Part shown: one piece after another, positions 1 to 15,000 of the stretch | Position numbering within the stretch: position 1 is the first letter of the stretch | How the letters are laid out: each line of letters starts with the position of its first letter | Source: Poecilobothrus nobilitatus | Lineage: Eukaryota > Arthropoda > Insecta > Diptera > Dolichopodidae | Direction: 5' to 3' | DNA: 64,000 nucleotides | Assembly: GCA_947095535.1 (NCBI GenBank) | Contig: OX352773.1 | Location: forward strand, 268,948,515 to 269,012,514 | The notes under the pieces: model-generated | What the model was told of the DNA's origin: nothing | Seen by the model: the letters and a program-made list of their open reading frames with translations, nothing else | Databases searched by the model: none | Translations under genes and position numbers: made by a program

Positions 1-3000
1 GAAAATGAAGATTTTATATCTGGAGATATAAGTGCAGCAAGGTAAAATTTATTTATTTTTTTGTTTTTGTAAAATTCCTTATAATTATTATTATTTTTTT
101 TTTTTTTAAGTTTTATTTACTTATAAAGTATATGTACGTATATTATATATAGTATTATTATTTTTTATATATATAATAAATACTTATAAATAAAGAATAT
201 ATTTTGTTAACGAAAGTATACATAATTAATAAATAAATATAAAAGAATGAATGAAAACAAATTTATATATATTATATTTTTTATATATAGATACAAAAAA
301 AAAAAAGAATATTATGTACATATATATATATGTATTCATATTTTTTCAATACCCCAAAAAAAAAAAAGATAAAGAAAAAACGGAATTATGTAGTTTTTAG
401 TACAATTAAAAACAGTGTACATATATAAAAAAAAACCATATATTTAAATTACATATTTAATTTTATGGAATTTATTTTTCAAATTACCAAAATGAAACAC
501 AAGGATTTTATTTTTAAATAAATTAAAAAAAATAGAGAAAATGAATATTTTTTAAATTTTTTAATTAATTAATTAGTTAATTGAAAATTATTATATTCGT
601 AGGATATAACACCTATACCTATTATATGTGTCTTTTTCAAGTATTTTATACGCAAATAAATCTATAATTATATTAGATATGTATATAGTTATATTATATA
701 TATATATATATGTACAAATACATTAATTTTTTACAGTAACAATTAAAATTATCAAAACATAAAAATAACTTTCCATTGATAAACAAACTTTTAAATTTTC
801 ATTATTACTATAATTTATATATTTTTACAATCATGTTTTATTCCTCTTTTTTCAAATACATACTACATTAGGTAGGTATAGGTAAATAGAAAAGGGCTGC
901 AGATGCACACTTAGGTCAGTTTAGGATCATTGTGATATCCTGACTCAATTGTTCATCAAATTAAACCATTCTATTTCAAAGCGCTGTAGATCGATTAAAT
1001 TCAGCTGTGACAAATCGAAATGGTTAGGAAGAATTATATTGTGGAAGGGATTCATAAAAATTTTTAGCTATTTATAACATAAATTGAAAAAAATGTGGTC
1101 TCGGTGACCCAGTGATTAAGTACGTGACTTTTGCTATTACAAATATATGCTATTCAAAATTAAATAAATTCTTTGATTTCTGGAATTTTAGAGCTTCTCT
1201 TTGTACTTTTGAGAATATTCTAAAGGACTGGATTTGCTAGTAGACTGTTTGTGTGAAGACTATAAAGATAGTTCTTGACTCAATTTAATTCGAAGAGAAT
1301 TTTTACTCTGTTTCCTCTAGTAATATGTTAGTGGTGCTCCGATTTTATTCGGTTGAATAAAAAATTATCAAATAGACGGATACGCTTTTATTTACATATA
1401 AAAAACTTTAGTTCTGAATTCCATTCTAAATTTTTTTTTTGAATAAGTTGTAGAAATATATGTATGTATTTGTATATAGATATATGTATATTGTATTTTG
1501 ATTTACTCTGTTATTTTAAAATTTACAAGATTGGTAACTTATAATAATAGTGCTAATACTTAAGTATGTAGTTAATTTTTTTAATGTGTTTATAATTTTT
1601 AATTAAATTGTCGGTGACTGTATGTTTTTAACATACATATTATGATTGTTTTAGTAGAGCGTAGGAAATAATCACTTTTTCTGTTTTATATTTAATTTTG
1701 TAATTTATAAATAAATATACATATTAAGATATATATATTATATATATCTATATCTATGTAATGTAATATGTCTGTCTAACATGAAAAAAAATCTTATATA
1801 ACTTATAAGGATTTATTGCATTAAATTTGAAGATTATTTAGATTTGTCTTCCGTGATTGATTAAAATCCTACATTTATCTGTATTCGTGTTTTTATTCTT
1901 GACTTTATTTTCTAAACTCTCTAACCCATCCATTTATGGAAGTAAAATAAATCCGCAATTTATTAAATTTATTTTTCTTGTGAAGATTTTAGTTGTGAAA
2001 AACTAAATACATATACGTATTTAATAATGAATTTGTGACTATTATCAAATTATTAGAGACTGGTTTGTATCTCCATTCAATTTTCCGTCGATACCACAAA
2101 TACTTAAGTTATTTATAGATATTAAAATAGATAGAATCGTAGAATGGAATAATTGTCAGAAAATTGGAATTGATGAATTTAATAATGAAAAACAAAAGTA
2201 TGTACATATATGGCAACAATATGATATGCAATACTATTAAGAAAATTATGTTACATATATTATATATATGTGTATATAGTTTATTTTTGGCAAATGTATA
2301 CATAAAAAATATATGTTCATACATATTTTCAAAAAAAAAAAAATGTACTCAGTAATTAGTTTGCATTTTTTTTAGAACGAGTGATTCAAATTTTAATTGT
2401 ATATTTTTTTCTAAAATTTTAAGCTTTCAAATCAAATTGTCGCAGTACAAAAATAAAGTGTAATACAAAAAATATTTAATTATTGTAAATTAAAAACCAA
2501 AATAATTTACAAATTAAAATTAGTATATTATAATAAATTAATTTTCCATATTTTCATTACAAAGAGAAGTAGACTCTGTGAATATACATACACATATGTA
2601 TACGTATGTATAAAGGTGGTTAAAGGTACATATTTTGTATTTGATTTACATTATGTATTTTTCTTGCAAGTTGCAACATAATATCTATAGTCTATCACCA
2701 TATAAAATTGATGGGAAAATATTTAACCTGTATCTTTATTTAAAAAAAATACAAAGATTTCAAAATATCTGATTAAAATATTCATCTTAATAATCTCTGA
2801 TTCATCTTAATAATCTGATTAAAACATTCATGTTAATTTTTTAATCAGATATTTTTATCAGATGCTTAGTAATTTTTAGCACATTTTCAAAATATTTTGA
2901 AATAATGTGCTTATTAGTCTCACTCTGTTCGTCTGTCTGGGTGTTTACAAAATTTCTACACTGTTTGAAATAAAGCAATAAAATTTTAACAATGGAGCTA

Positions 3001-6000
3001 CAGCCGTACAAAATTCGAAAAGCCCTATTATCTTTAAATTGTTATAACACAGTTTCTATAAGGCATATTTTCAATCTGGAAACGCGAAACGATAGCTGGG
3101 TTTTATAAATTTTATATATATAATATATATACAATATATAAGTATATAATATATGGCTTTGCCATCCGGGATTTTAATATACAGTTATGTGAAACTTAAT
3201 TTTTGCAAAAATTCGGACCCCTTTTATCTTTCAAACGGTTTAACTTAGAAGCTTGAAATTTTGAGAGGAGTGAGAGGACTTTGGGAGCAAGTATATGAGT
3301 CATTTCAGAAATATTTTTATGTCGCCCCTGTTTAGGAGCTGTAAGGGGCCAAAAACTGAAAATTTTCTATTTTTAAACACCTGTAACGGGTTAGCCCTAT
3401 CTTGCATCACAAAATCTTGTATTACAAAATCTTGCATTACAAAATTTTGCGTTACTAAATCTATATTTTAAAAACTGTTTTTTTTACGAGGGTTGGTGGA
3501 AAACTCGAAAGTCATCAAGAGGAACTGCACGTGCTTCCTCAGAGTAGCAATGGACTTTAACCAACCAAAACCACCCCCCTCTTAAAACCAAACTTTAGGA
3601 TAAACCCTTTAATACAAATGTACAGTTTGGTTTATGGGATAGGGATGTGGGAAGGATAATTGGGGAAATTGGAATTGGGAAATTTGGATTATGGGGGATA
3701 GGTAGAAAAATTTGGAGGGACATTTTGAAGAAAGATGTTAATGTTCTTCTTAAACTTAAGTAAATCGTACACATATGAATTACCAACTTTAGAGAACACA
3801 TGCGATGGTATATGGTTACACAAACGGGACGTGCGCATGACAAACGAATTTCCATAAGCTGTATTTCGCCATCTTGTTAACTCTACATGGTAGGGATGAG
3901 CATCTGTTGTCTTCCTTGTTTTTCGTTGGAAAGTGGAGGCATTAATTGTTTTATTTCTTTGGAACAAATGTTAATCCCTACGAGATACCCATAAAACAAG
4001 GTCTGTGACCCAGCTGTGGGACGATGGCTGAGTGGAGTGAGCATTGAAGTTACACTGGGGTCGTTGATCAGATGAATATCTCTATTTTGCACATTATCTA
4101 AATAACCCAGTGCTGTTTGAGGGCCTGCAGCCCAAATGTGTGCATTATACTCCATTTTCGGTCTAAATGTACGTTTTATAGATATTGAGAAGATCAGATG
4201 CGAAAAGTAAGTTTTGCAGCGATACAAAAAACCCAAACATTTAGCTGCATCCTTAGCTATATCAAAAATGTGATTTGATCAAGTCAATTTGTGGTTTAGC
4301 CCTGATGCCCAGCATGTTTAAATCCGTTGAATAAAAAAGTATTAAATTTTGACATTTCTCTATATAAAAAATATTAAATTTTGTAAAAATTTCGATATTT
4401 TTATATGAAAAAAAATTAATTTTGAATGAATGGTGGCTGCCGCCCCGAAATCCCCGCTAATATAATTATTAGAACCATGATTTTGAACCAACTTTAAAAT
4501 CAATACTAATAGTATGTCAATGCGTATAGGCTTTACTACAAAAGTATTAAATTTTGAAATTTATTTCTCTATCTGGAAAATAGTAGCGATTTTTGTCAAT
4601 TGAAAATCAAAATTTCGAGATTTTGAAATTCATGATTTTGGAATGCAAGATTTTGTGATGCAGCATTTTCAAAAAATGCAAGATTTTTGGCGTTCCTCCT
4701 TCCAAATTTTTTTGAAGTAATATACGAAAATTAAAGCTCCAACATTATATTTTTGTTTGTTTTAATAAATATTCTTAATAATATAAAGGTTACCTTATAA
4801 TTGACGAAAGTGTGATTTGATTTTTCTTAATTTTTTCTTATGCTTTTCATTATTATTCATAATTTGTTTAATAAAATATGTAATTTATATATTTTTTTTT
4901 CCTAAGAGAGGTGGGAATCTTCCCTTGGTAGTGTCAGATTCTTACTGACCCACCTCCCCTTTTAGCCAAATATAATGGGATGAATCCCTTACCCTCTAAC
5001 GCAGTATATTGGCTAGGGAGTAGAGATAGGGAAGGATAGGAAATGGATGTGGAAACATTGAATTGGGAGTGGGACTATAAGAAAACAATGAATCCGCTTA
5101 TTATTATTACTATTTTGCTAACAGTGACTATAGCCGTTACAACAATTACAGTAGTAGTTACAGTAATATATAACACCTTCCTGCATGATATAACCAAAGG
5201 TAGTTCCACTGTAGCAGCTATTATTATTATTACTATTATTATTATTATTATTATTATTACTATTATTATTAATTATACGATATACATTATTACGATATGA
5301 AATTACTAATTACTACATATTTTTTATTTATATGACCTTATCTAGGTTTGAACCCAAGACCGTTTGATTGAAAGGTTGGCGACTTAACAACTACGCCATG
5401 AGTCAGATAAATTATTCAATATCTAATAATATTCAATGTAGCTAATAATTAAATTATTATAAATTTATTTTTTAATATATAACTATATTTACTCTTTACT
5501 CTAGGCTTAAATTATGGAATATTTTGTAATTTTGGAAATGTGCTTTTTTGAAAACCTTTAGTTTTTTCCATTACTTGTTTTTTATATACATCCTTCCAGA
5601 ATCTGACCAACGAAGTTGTTAAGTTGCCGACCTTTTAATCAAAAGATCTTGGTTACAGACTCCGGTCAGAATATCTCCAATAGTCGTAAACCATAATATA
5701 AGAAAATAAATAATATTCTAATATCTCAACAGCAATTAAATATAAACGTAAACAATATAATATAAACAAAAATAAATACATATGTATATATGTACCTCAA
5801 GGCAAACTTAAACTTATATGAACCTCAAGGCAATATTTAAATTAGTGTTGGCCGTGATGAACCTATGTACATATAAATAATTTCTGTAAAAAATGGCGGC
5901 ACAGAAATTTGTAACTTAAAATGTTGTACAATAAATAAGAAAACTCGAGTTAGTAACGGCTTAGTGAAAATAATGATTCAAAATATTTAGTGAATATCCT

Positions 6001-9000
6001 ATTATGCTCCTTATAGAAGTAGAAAGAAATGAAGATAAAATCTTTATACTTCGTGAAAAACTTATTCTATTTCTCACTCTATTTCTCATTCTATTTTATT
6101 TATTTAGATTATAACTATTAAAACACAATATACAAGTACAATATAAATGTACAAAATATGTACGTATGTATGTATGTAAGTATGTATTTATATTAACTAT
6201 AATCAAAAACATATAACATATACATAATGTGTTAGATTATGTTCTTTCCTATAATATAATCTTTTATGTTTTTACATTTATAGTGATTCAATCTCAATAA
6301 TTAAAGGATATAAATAATATATTATGTATGTATGCAAATTAAAATGATATTTTGCGTCTATAGATATTCGTTAAAATAAATTTTATTTCTATTTAAATTA
6401 TGATGTTATATAAAAACGAGGAAGAGTGCAGTAGAGTAGACTGTGTCAATTCTGGGATACTCGTATGAACATAGTATATCCTGTTTCTATAAAACTTGAT
6501 CATCTTTTAAACAATTTCAAATGCCTAACTTCAATAGACTCGAAGTTATTTTCATTTAAAAAGAGAAGTTGTATGGCAGCTACCCGAACTTATTGCAGCA
6601 GCACAACCAAATTTTACAGAAGTTGTTGCCATAAAACTTGATCATCATTTGTAAGATTTCTGTAACTCGAGACCATTTAGCAAAATTTCAGATACGTAGC
6701 TTCAATATACTGAGTTATTTCCATATAAAGAAAGAAGTTGTATGACATCTACTCGAACCCCGCGGCCGAAAATGCTGGATTTAAATAGCAGAACTAATAA
6801 TTTTGCAAAAGTAACGTAAAAAAAATTTCAGCCTACTAGCTCATTTATTTTTTTGATTTATCGTGCGGACGGACGAACGTACATGGCTTAATCGACTCAG
6901 AATTCGATTTTGAGCTGATCCATACCTTTGACACTATATCTAACTCGCCTCCTTTAAGGTGTCACAAACGTAATGGCAAATTTATTATATCCATGAATAT
7001 AGTTCATACGGGTATAATTATGTTGTTTTTTTTTGTGAACATTAAAATTAATTATGATTATTATGTCTATTTTGATCAATGTGTATTTAGATTTATATAT
7101 GTATGTACATATTATAGGTATATATTTATCTTTAAGAAAATCTGTTCTAGTATATCGGTAATAAAAATATAAAAATAAAATGTATATGTATATAGAAAAA
7201 TATAGTACCAATTTGTATTAATTTGAACTATAAAAATAAATTGTTCAAGGAAATTATAGGATAAGAGCAGTGCTTAACGTATAAAAATATGACACTTTGA
7301 AAAAGAAATTAGTTTTTTAGGAATTTTTTCACAAAAATATTTGAAAAATTTGTAGGTATATTAGTTTCATTAAGTCGGTTTTTTCATTTGTTTGTAAAAC
7401 TTTGGAAAAACTCGATTTAACAAAAGGATATATGTAGGTAATAGGTAAATGTACATATCTTATTAAAAAATTAATTTTGTTAGAGGATATGTTTTGTGTA
7501 GCTTCAATCCGCGAAAATTTTTTATGAAACATTATAATATAAAAGTATTTAAGTGTTAAATATTCTACTTTAAATAAAATTTTCTATGTCTACACCTAAA
7601 CTAAAAAGAGGTGTTTGAAATTGAAAAAAGTTTCACTTATGTATTTTTCACAAAACTCTTCAATATCCAAGAAAAACTTCAAAAAAAAAAAAAAAATGCG
7701 ATTTTTATGGCATAATTATTCGTTTTGCATATTATTATTCTTTTGTTTATTTCCTTACTGTACACATGTCGTGTCTCTCAGATTCTGTAACATAAGATCA
7801 ATCATCCTGCAGAACGACACCGCCTTCCGCAAGAATTCTACTATACTGACAGTTGGCTTTATTTGTGATTTGGTTTGGGTATACGTATATGGTATACCCT
7901 CGAGTTTCAACTCAAATATATGCATTGTACTTTATTTTCGACTCATATATGCTAATTAATGATTTTAAGAAAATCATGGCAGTAGAAAGTATGTGTCATT
8001 AACGATATTAAGCAAACTAAAAATAAGCTACTATTAAGCAAATCAATTAATAGTCGCAGCTTCATTTTAACTTTCAAGTTTATTTAGTAATAATAAATCT
8101 GTTTATATGCTTAAATAAAAACAAAAAAGCTTAGATACTTCATAGTTGTGTATTATATACATATAAACAAAATAAATAATATTAGAATATAATTTAATAA
8201 TAGTATAAAAACCTATAATGGCCTTAGTAGCCGATGGTTCAATAATATTGCACTACATTAATGTATGTAATATTAATATAAATAAATAAATATACATATA
8301 TAAGGGTATTCACGAGTTGGTGCAAAGTCGTCTTGCACAAGTGCAAAATTTTGCACCGTAGCATATTTCAATTTTTTGACAGTTAAAGTGCAGAATTTGT
8401 TGTTGTTTTCATGTATAAAAAAGTGCAAAATTTTGCAAGACTATGCAAGACCTAAACCCTATTGCATATTTGTGCAAGACCATTGCAAAGTTTGTTTATA
8501 TATTTTTTGTAAGCGCTATATTAGGTAAAAATTTAAAAAATGTCTAAAAAAAGTGGAAAAAAAATTATTTCTGATTATTTATTAAGTCAAGCATATGAAC
8601 ATATACAAATATCTGAAATTTTTGGTAAGTATATTAAATTTTTATGTAAACAAAACAAGCACATCAACGATATTTGACAGTGTTTTGCACCAACTCGTGA
8701 ATACCCTTAGTATATATAGGATTTTCCAAGGGGAATGATACAATTTAAAATGGTTGTAATGGCAACACTGCGTATTGTTTTTTGACATTTCTTATGCCAT
8801 TTGTTTTCAGTAGGCTAATTATAATAAGAAAGATGCGTTCATTTCATATGTTCATATGTTTCATATGTATATTCATAATTCATATTATCATATACATTAT
8901 ACACTCTTAATAAAAGATCCGTAGGATTGACTGTTTTAAGTTGCTTAATGGATTTTGTGCAAGGATTAATTTATGTTATAATAATTTGAATTTTTATAAG

Positions 9001-12000
9001 ATGTATCTTTAAATCATACATATATAAAAACTTTTATCGATTCAATGAGATCATAATAACATGCTTACACAACTGATATTAAATTTGTTTATATTATATA
9101 TGTATGTATGCACATATGTAATATGTTTATATATAATCATTGTACATATAAATAAAGCTTTTACAAATGCGTGAAACCACTACGTATCAAAAAGATGAAA
9201 CACTTCGAGAAGTGCTAGACCCTTGCAGTAAAAGGCAATTGATACAGTTAGTAACCATCCAGAAAAATCTGACATTGGAACTGTTCGGTTCAAAAGCGAT
9301 CCCTTAGCCCTCAACTAGTTGTATGGGGAATTCAATATTTATAAACGAATGTTTTCATGTGGGGTATCATTGAAAAGATCTTGAGGAGCTCTACAACTTT
9401 TGTTTGGGATATGATGATTCCAGCTCGTCCTGCTTGGGTGCTGAGCAAATTTTTAATTCTTTACTACAAAAGTTTAATGTTATATCATTATGTTTAGTAA
9501 CATTAAAAAGATCTTGGCGAGCTCTACAATTTTTGTTTGGAAACCATCATTTCAGGTCGCCCTGCTTGAGTGCTGATGTGATAGTTTATTATCCCGTATT
9601 ATAAAAGTCAGCGATATATCATCATTCTGTAAATCATTAAAATGGTTCTAGATCGCCCGCTTGGGTGCTGAAGGAGTTTTTAAGCGCTTACTATAAAAGT
9701 CAATGATACAATGTTTTAAATGTTATGGGATGTAATCAACTGTTTGAACGCTTGCAATCCAAGCACATATTAGTAGTTATTTTTATAATATTATAGAGGT
9801 ACATATAACCTACACATATACTTAAAAATGCATATTATGTACATTGTTATGACTATAAAAACTAAAGTTAAACCCATAAATAATAAAATAAAAATTTTGA
9901 TTATATTTTCTTTTTTGTGGAAAAAACAAATTATTTTCTATTATAAAATTTTAAGGAAATACAACAATGTACGTCTATATAAAAACCAGAATAAATTTGA
10001 ATTAAAAAAATAAAAATAAATAGTGTGACATAATGATCTTTTATTATTCCATTATAATGTTTATTTGTATCCATTATATATATTGTTAACATAATACTGG
10101 ACTTAATATATATATACATATGTATCCATTATATATTTCGTTAAATTGTTAAATATATTGTTAATACTGGACTTAATGTATATATATATACATATGTACA
10201 TATATACATATATTATATATGTATATTCGAATTATAGTATATTTCTTTATTAATTGAAGATGGTTTATTGTACGTACTTTTTACAAATATTTTTATTAAA
10301 TTGTTAATAATATACAAAAAGAGAAACTTTTTAACTTTAAGAAATTTTTTTAATAATCCTATATATTATATTGAGAGCGATTTTTATTTTATATAAAATT
10401 TATTCATTATTGTTACATACATAATGTATGTGTATATTAATAAAGTTTGTTGCATAAATTTATAAATATACACTTAAAATAACGATTCAATAAAAAAGCT
10501 TTAAAATAAATTTTATTTAAATGAAATTATAAAATCTAATTTACTGTAATATGCATATCAAAAATACTTAATTGATTTTGATTTACATATTATGAAAATT
10601 CATTTTATATATAAATATTTATGATTATAAACTTGTACGTAATGTACAAATCTAAAACCCATAAAATCAAAAAAATTTCAATTAACACTTTAAAACACTT
10701 TCCGTTATTATTTTTTGCCACTATGTACTTAAATGAATAAAATTAAAGAAAGTTGCGCCTTTAAAAATACATTGCCATTCAATTTCAAATATTCCTATAC
10801 TTTATATTATAACAATACATAGATACAGTAAGTTGCGCCTTTAAAAAAACATTAAGGGTATTCACGAGTTGATGCAAAAGTGCAAATTTTTTTTGCACCG
10901 TAGCACATATTTGCTCCAACTCCTGAACAACCCTGGCATGAATTTTTATTGAACTGTCAAATATCGTTGATGCGCTTGTTTTGTTTACATAAAAATTTAA
11001 TATGCTTACCAAAAATTTCAGATATTTGTATATCTTCATATGCTTGACTTAATAAATAATCAGAAATAATTTTTTTCTCCACTTTTTTTAGGCATTTTTT
11101 AAATTTTTATCTAATATAGCGCTTACAAAAAATATGTAAACAAACTTTGCAATGGTCTTGCACAAATATGCAATAGGGTTTACGTCTTGTATAGTCTTGC
11201 AAAATTTTGCACTTTTTTATACATGAAAACAACAACAAATTGTGCACTTTAACTGTCAAAAAATTGAAATATGCTACGGGACAAAATTTTGCACTTGTGC
11301 AAGACCACTTTGCACCAACTCGTATTACACCAACACATTGTATATAAAATTCTTTAAAAATAAAACTTAAGGGTATAGTTTAAAAATAAAACTTTAGATA
11401 TTTAAAATTTATAATAAATATTATGTGTGCAAATGCAAAATAATTTACTTGCAATTCACAAAATTATTTATTAAAGTTTGTAACAAAATTCAAAATAAAT
11501 ATTTTGATATACTTATACAATACATACATACATACATACATACATATGTATAAATATGTATCACGAATTCAAAAATATTGCACTCGTTTCATTTAAATCA
11601 AATATTTTTTTTCTTAAAAATTTGTTTAAAATTAGAATTATGATTGCTGAAAAAAGAAATCTTTGAAAATAACCGTTACATACCGACTAATAAGAGGTCT
11701 ATTCACATATTAATTGAAATATGTGGCAGTTCAAAGCATAATAGAAAATATTTCGTCAGTCCTTAAATTTTATTTTTAATAAGATTTCAACTAAAAAATC
11801 TTAAATAAAATGATCGTAAAAATGTAATTAAATTATCTACAAAATGAGTCTAACTAATAGCAGTAAAATTTATGGTTATTTAAGGCTAATTTTCATGAAG
11901 AAAAATGTCGGCGATATTTGTAAGCGCATAGGCAGAAGATACAAAAACACTACTTGTGTGACAGAGAAAAAACATAAAAATATCGGTACAAGCGTTCAGA

Positions 12001-15000
12001 AAATATCGGATGAAATTTAACTCGCTGAAGCTAAATTTTCTATAATTATCTCCGATATTTTTAACACAATGTACGTAAACAAGTAAATGTAACAGTAAGT
12101 CGATGCAACCGACTTATTAATACCCTACACCTGAATAATTCGAATTAAATTAAAAATCCATAAGTGTTTTTGGCAGCTGCTTGAACTTCTTCCCTTTTCT
12201 GTCTTATTCAACTCGAATTTCAAGAACGTAAAAGAGGCATCCGCTTGGGATATGCTTGACACCCTTGTATAAAATTTTAAGTTTCTATCTTAATTATTTT
12301 CGAAGATTGGTAGTCCTTGGGAGGTTTGTGTCAGCTACCCGAATTGCCACTCCAATTCATCGAATCCATCTCAGGAACATAAAGAAAACTTGCCAGAACA
12401 CCATTCTATTAAATTTAAAGGTTCTATTTTTGTTGATTTTGGAGATATGCTCGTTGCTCTTGTGCTCGTCCGGAAGTTTCCAAAATACGAACCCATGGTT
12501 CAAATTTTTTCAAATGTCAGTTTCCAATTTTACAGAAAAGGAAACATAACAGAACACCTTTGTACTAAAAATAAAAGTTTTATCTTTGTTGGTTGTGGAG
12601 ATATACTCGTTTGCTCTGGGGCTCGTCCGGAAGCTTCCAAGATTTGAACCCATGGACCAAATCCTCACAAATTTCAGAAACATAAATCAAACATGAACGA
12701 ACACCATTCTGCCTAATTTAAAGGTTATATCTTTGTTGCATTTGGAGATAATATCATTTGCTCTGAGGCTCGTTCGGAAGCTTTCAAAATCCGAACCCAA
12801 GGACCAAATCCTCTTAAATTTCAGAGACATAAATCAAACACGAAAGAACACCATTGTACCAAATTCAAAGGTTCTACCTTTGTTCGTATTGGATATAATC
12901 TCATTTGCTCTGCGGCTCGTTCGGAAGCTTCCAAAATTCGAATCCACGGTTCAAATTCTTTCAAATTTAAACCCATGGCCAAATCCTCTCAAATTTCAGA
13001 GACCTAAATCAAACATGAAAAAACACCATTCGGCCAAATTTAAAGGTTATATATTTGTTGTTTTTGGAGATAATCTCATTTGCTCTGGGGCTCGTTCGGA
13101 AGCTTCCAAAATCCAAACCCATGGACCACATCCTCTTAAATTTTAGAGACATAAATCAAACTGGAAGAAACATCATTATAAAAAATTTAAAGGTTCTATC
13201 TTTATTGGTTTTGGAGATAATCTCGTTTGCTCTGGGGCTCGTTCGGAAGCTTCCAAAACCCGAACCCATGGACTAAATCTTCTCACATTTCAGAGACTTA
13301 AATAAAACATGAAAGAACACCACCCTGCCAAATTTAAAGGTTATATCTTTGTTGGTTTTGGAGATAATCTCATTTGCTCTGGTGCTCGTTCGGAAGCTTC
13401 CAAATCCAAACCCATGGACCAAATCCTCTTAAATTTCAGAGGCCTAAATCATACATGGAAGAACACCATTCTGCCAAAAGTAAAGGTTATATCTTTATTG
13501 GTTTTGGAGATAATCTCATTTGCTCTGGGGCTCGTTCGGAAGCTTCCAAATCCAAACCCATGGACCAAATCCTCTTAAATTTCAGAAACATAAATCGAAC
13601 GGGAAAGAACATCATTGTACAAAATTTAAAGGTTCTATCTTTGTTGGTTTTGGAGATAATCTCATTTGCTCTGATGCTCGTTCGGAAGCTTCCAAAACCC
13701 AAACCCATGGACCAAATCCTCTTAAATTTCAGAGACATAAATCGAACGGGAAGAAACATCATTGTACAAAATTTTAAGGTTCTATCTTTGTTGCTTTTGG
13801 AGATAATCTCGTTTGCTCCGGAATCATTCGGAAGCTTCCAGAATCCGAAACCCATGGACGGATTTTGTCCAGATTCGAACTTAGCCTTTTTTTCGTAATT
13901 AGTAACCTACTATATAAATTTCATCAAGATAGCATCATTATTTTTTGAGTTATCGTGCGTACGGACGGACGGACGGACATCGCTAAATCGACTCCGGCGG
14001 TGATCCTGATTCAGAATATATATACATGTCTATACCTAACTCGCTTCCTTTTGGTGGTTACAAACACCATACCAAAGTTAATATACCCTATACTTTATGT
14101 GTAGGGTATAAAAATGTGTATGTACACAAAAAAATGGGCACACTACTAACATTCTTATGGATACATGACATTTGAATTCATTATTTTGCTCCCTCTTTCC
14201 TATTGATGAAAATTAGCCTTTAAACTACAAGTAATATATCACTAATATAAATATGTATATATGTATAACATAATATCGTTATAAGTGATTGATTTTTATA
14301 ATATATCAAATAATGTATTATATTAAATGTTATTATTAATAAAGTCTAAAATTAAAAAAACTTTATTAATAAGTCATAAAATCGTTGAAAATTTCGGAAG
14401 ATATAAAACGAAAATAAATGCATTAATTGCTCTAGAAGTGTATAATTTATTCAGCTTATTAAAACTTTTGGAATTCAAGCCCGCGGACTTTATTTCCTCG
14501 GGCGTTCTGTCAATGCATCGTAGATAATATTTTGTTTATATTTTATGTATATGTTACGGTAAATATAATAAATCCGGATATTATTAACAATAACCGGTCA
14601 TTATTAATAATATCCTAGTATTTTGGTAAATATGAATAATAAGTAGAAATTATTATATTTACCGGTAAGTATTAATAATTACCTGTATGGGTTGGTAAAT
14701 GTAATAAATACTATTTCTTTTCTTGGTATACTTTGTCTGTGCTATGACTAAAGCGGGAATTTCCATTTGTTTATATGAATTATTTTTTTAATTCTTCAAT
14801 AATATGTTTAATTTAGAAAAGAAAAATATTTTCTTAATTAAATATTTTTATTTAGATATATTAAAATATTACATTTACCTAAGATGGGTGGGAATTATTA
14901 ATTATTACCGGCTTATGTGATAAATTTAATAAATTCTGTCCGAATAAATCACTTTGACCTTTCTATATTGGTTATTATTAATAATGTCCGGTTATTATTA

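Noticed and set aside
1085..1135. tRNA-like A-box text (GGTGACCCAGTGATTAAGTA)
   Set aside because: No B-box or body recognisable downstream; too little to call a SINE.
5043..5300. 85-codon open frame
   Set aside because: It runs through an ATT trinucleotide microsatellite; low-complexity artefact.
5340..5410. Possible functional tRNA gene
   Set aside because: A and B boxes are present but the ends do not pair as an acceptor stem; a diverged sister copy nearby shows it is a SINE. The same applies to 43141 and 45780.
7615..7959. 114-codon open frame with a hydrophobic stretch resembling a signal anchor
   Set aside because: Begins beside a poly-A run, matches no family I know, and has no supporting splice or neighbour context.
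12300..13860. CRISPR-like regular spacing
   Set aside because: The whole unit repeats, with no unique spacers between short repeats, and the host is an animal.
12256..13898. Overlapping open frames of 60-174 codons with a repeated 49-residue motif, on both strands
   Set aside because: They come from the 147-bp tandem unit (divisible by three) inside a noncoding mobile element; no start, splice or domain evidence supports a gene.
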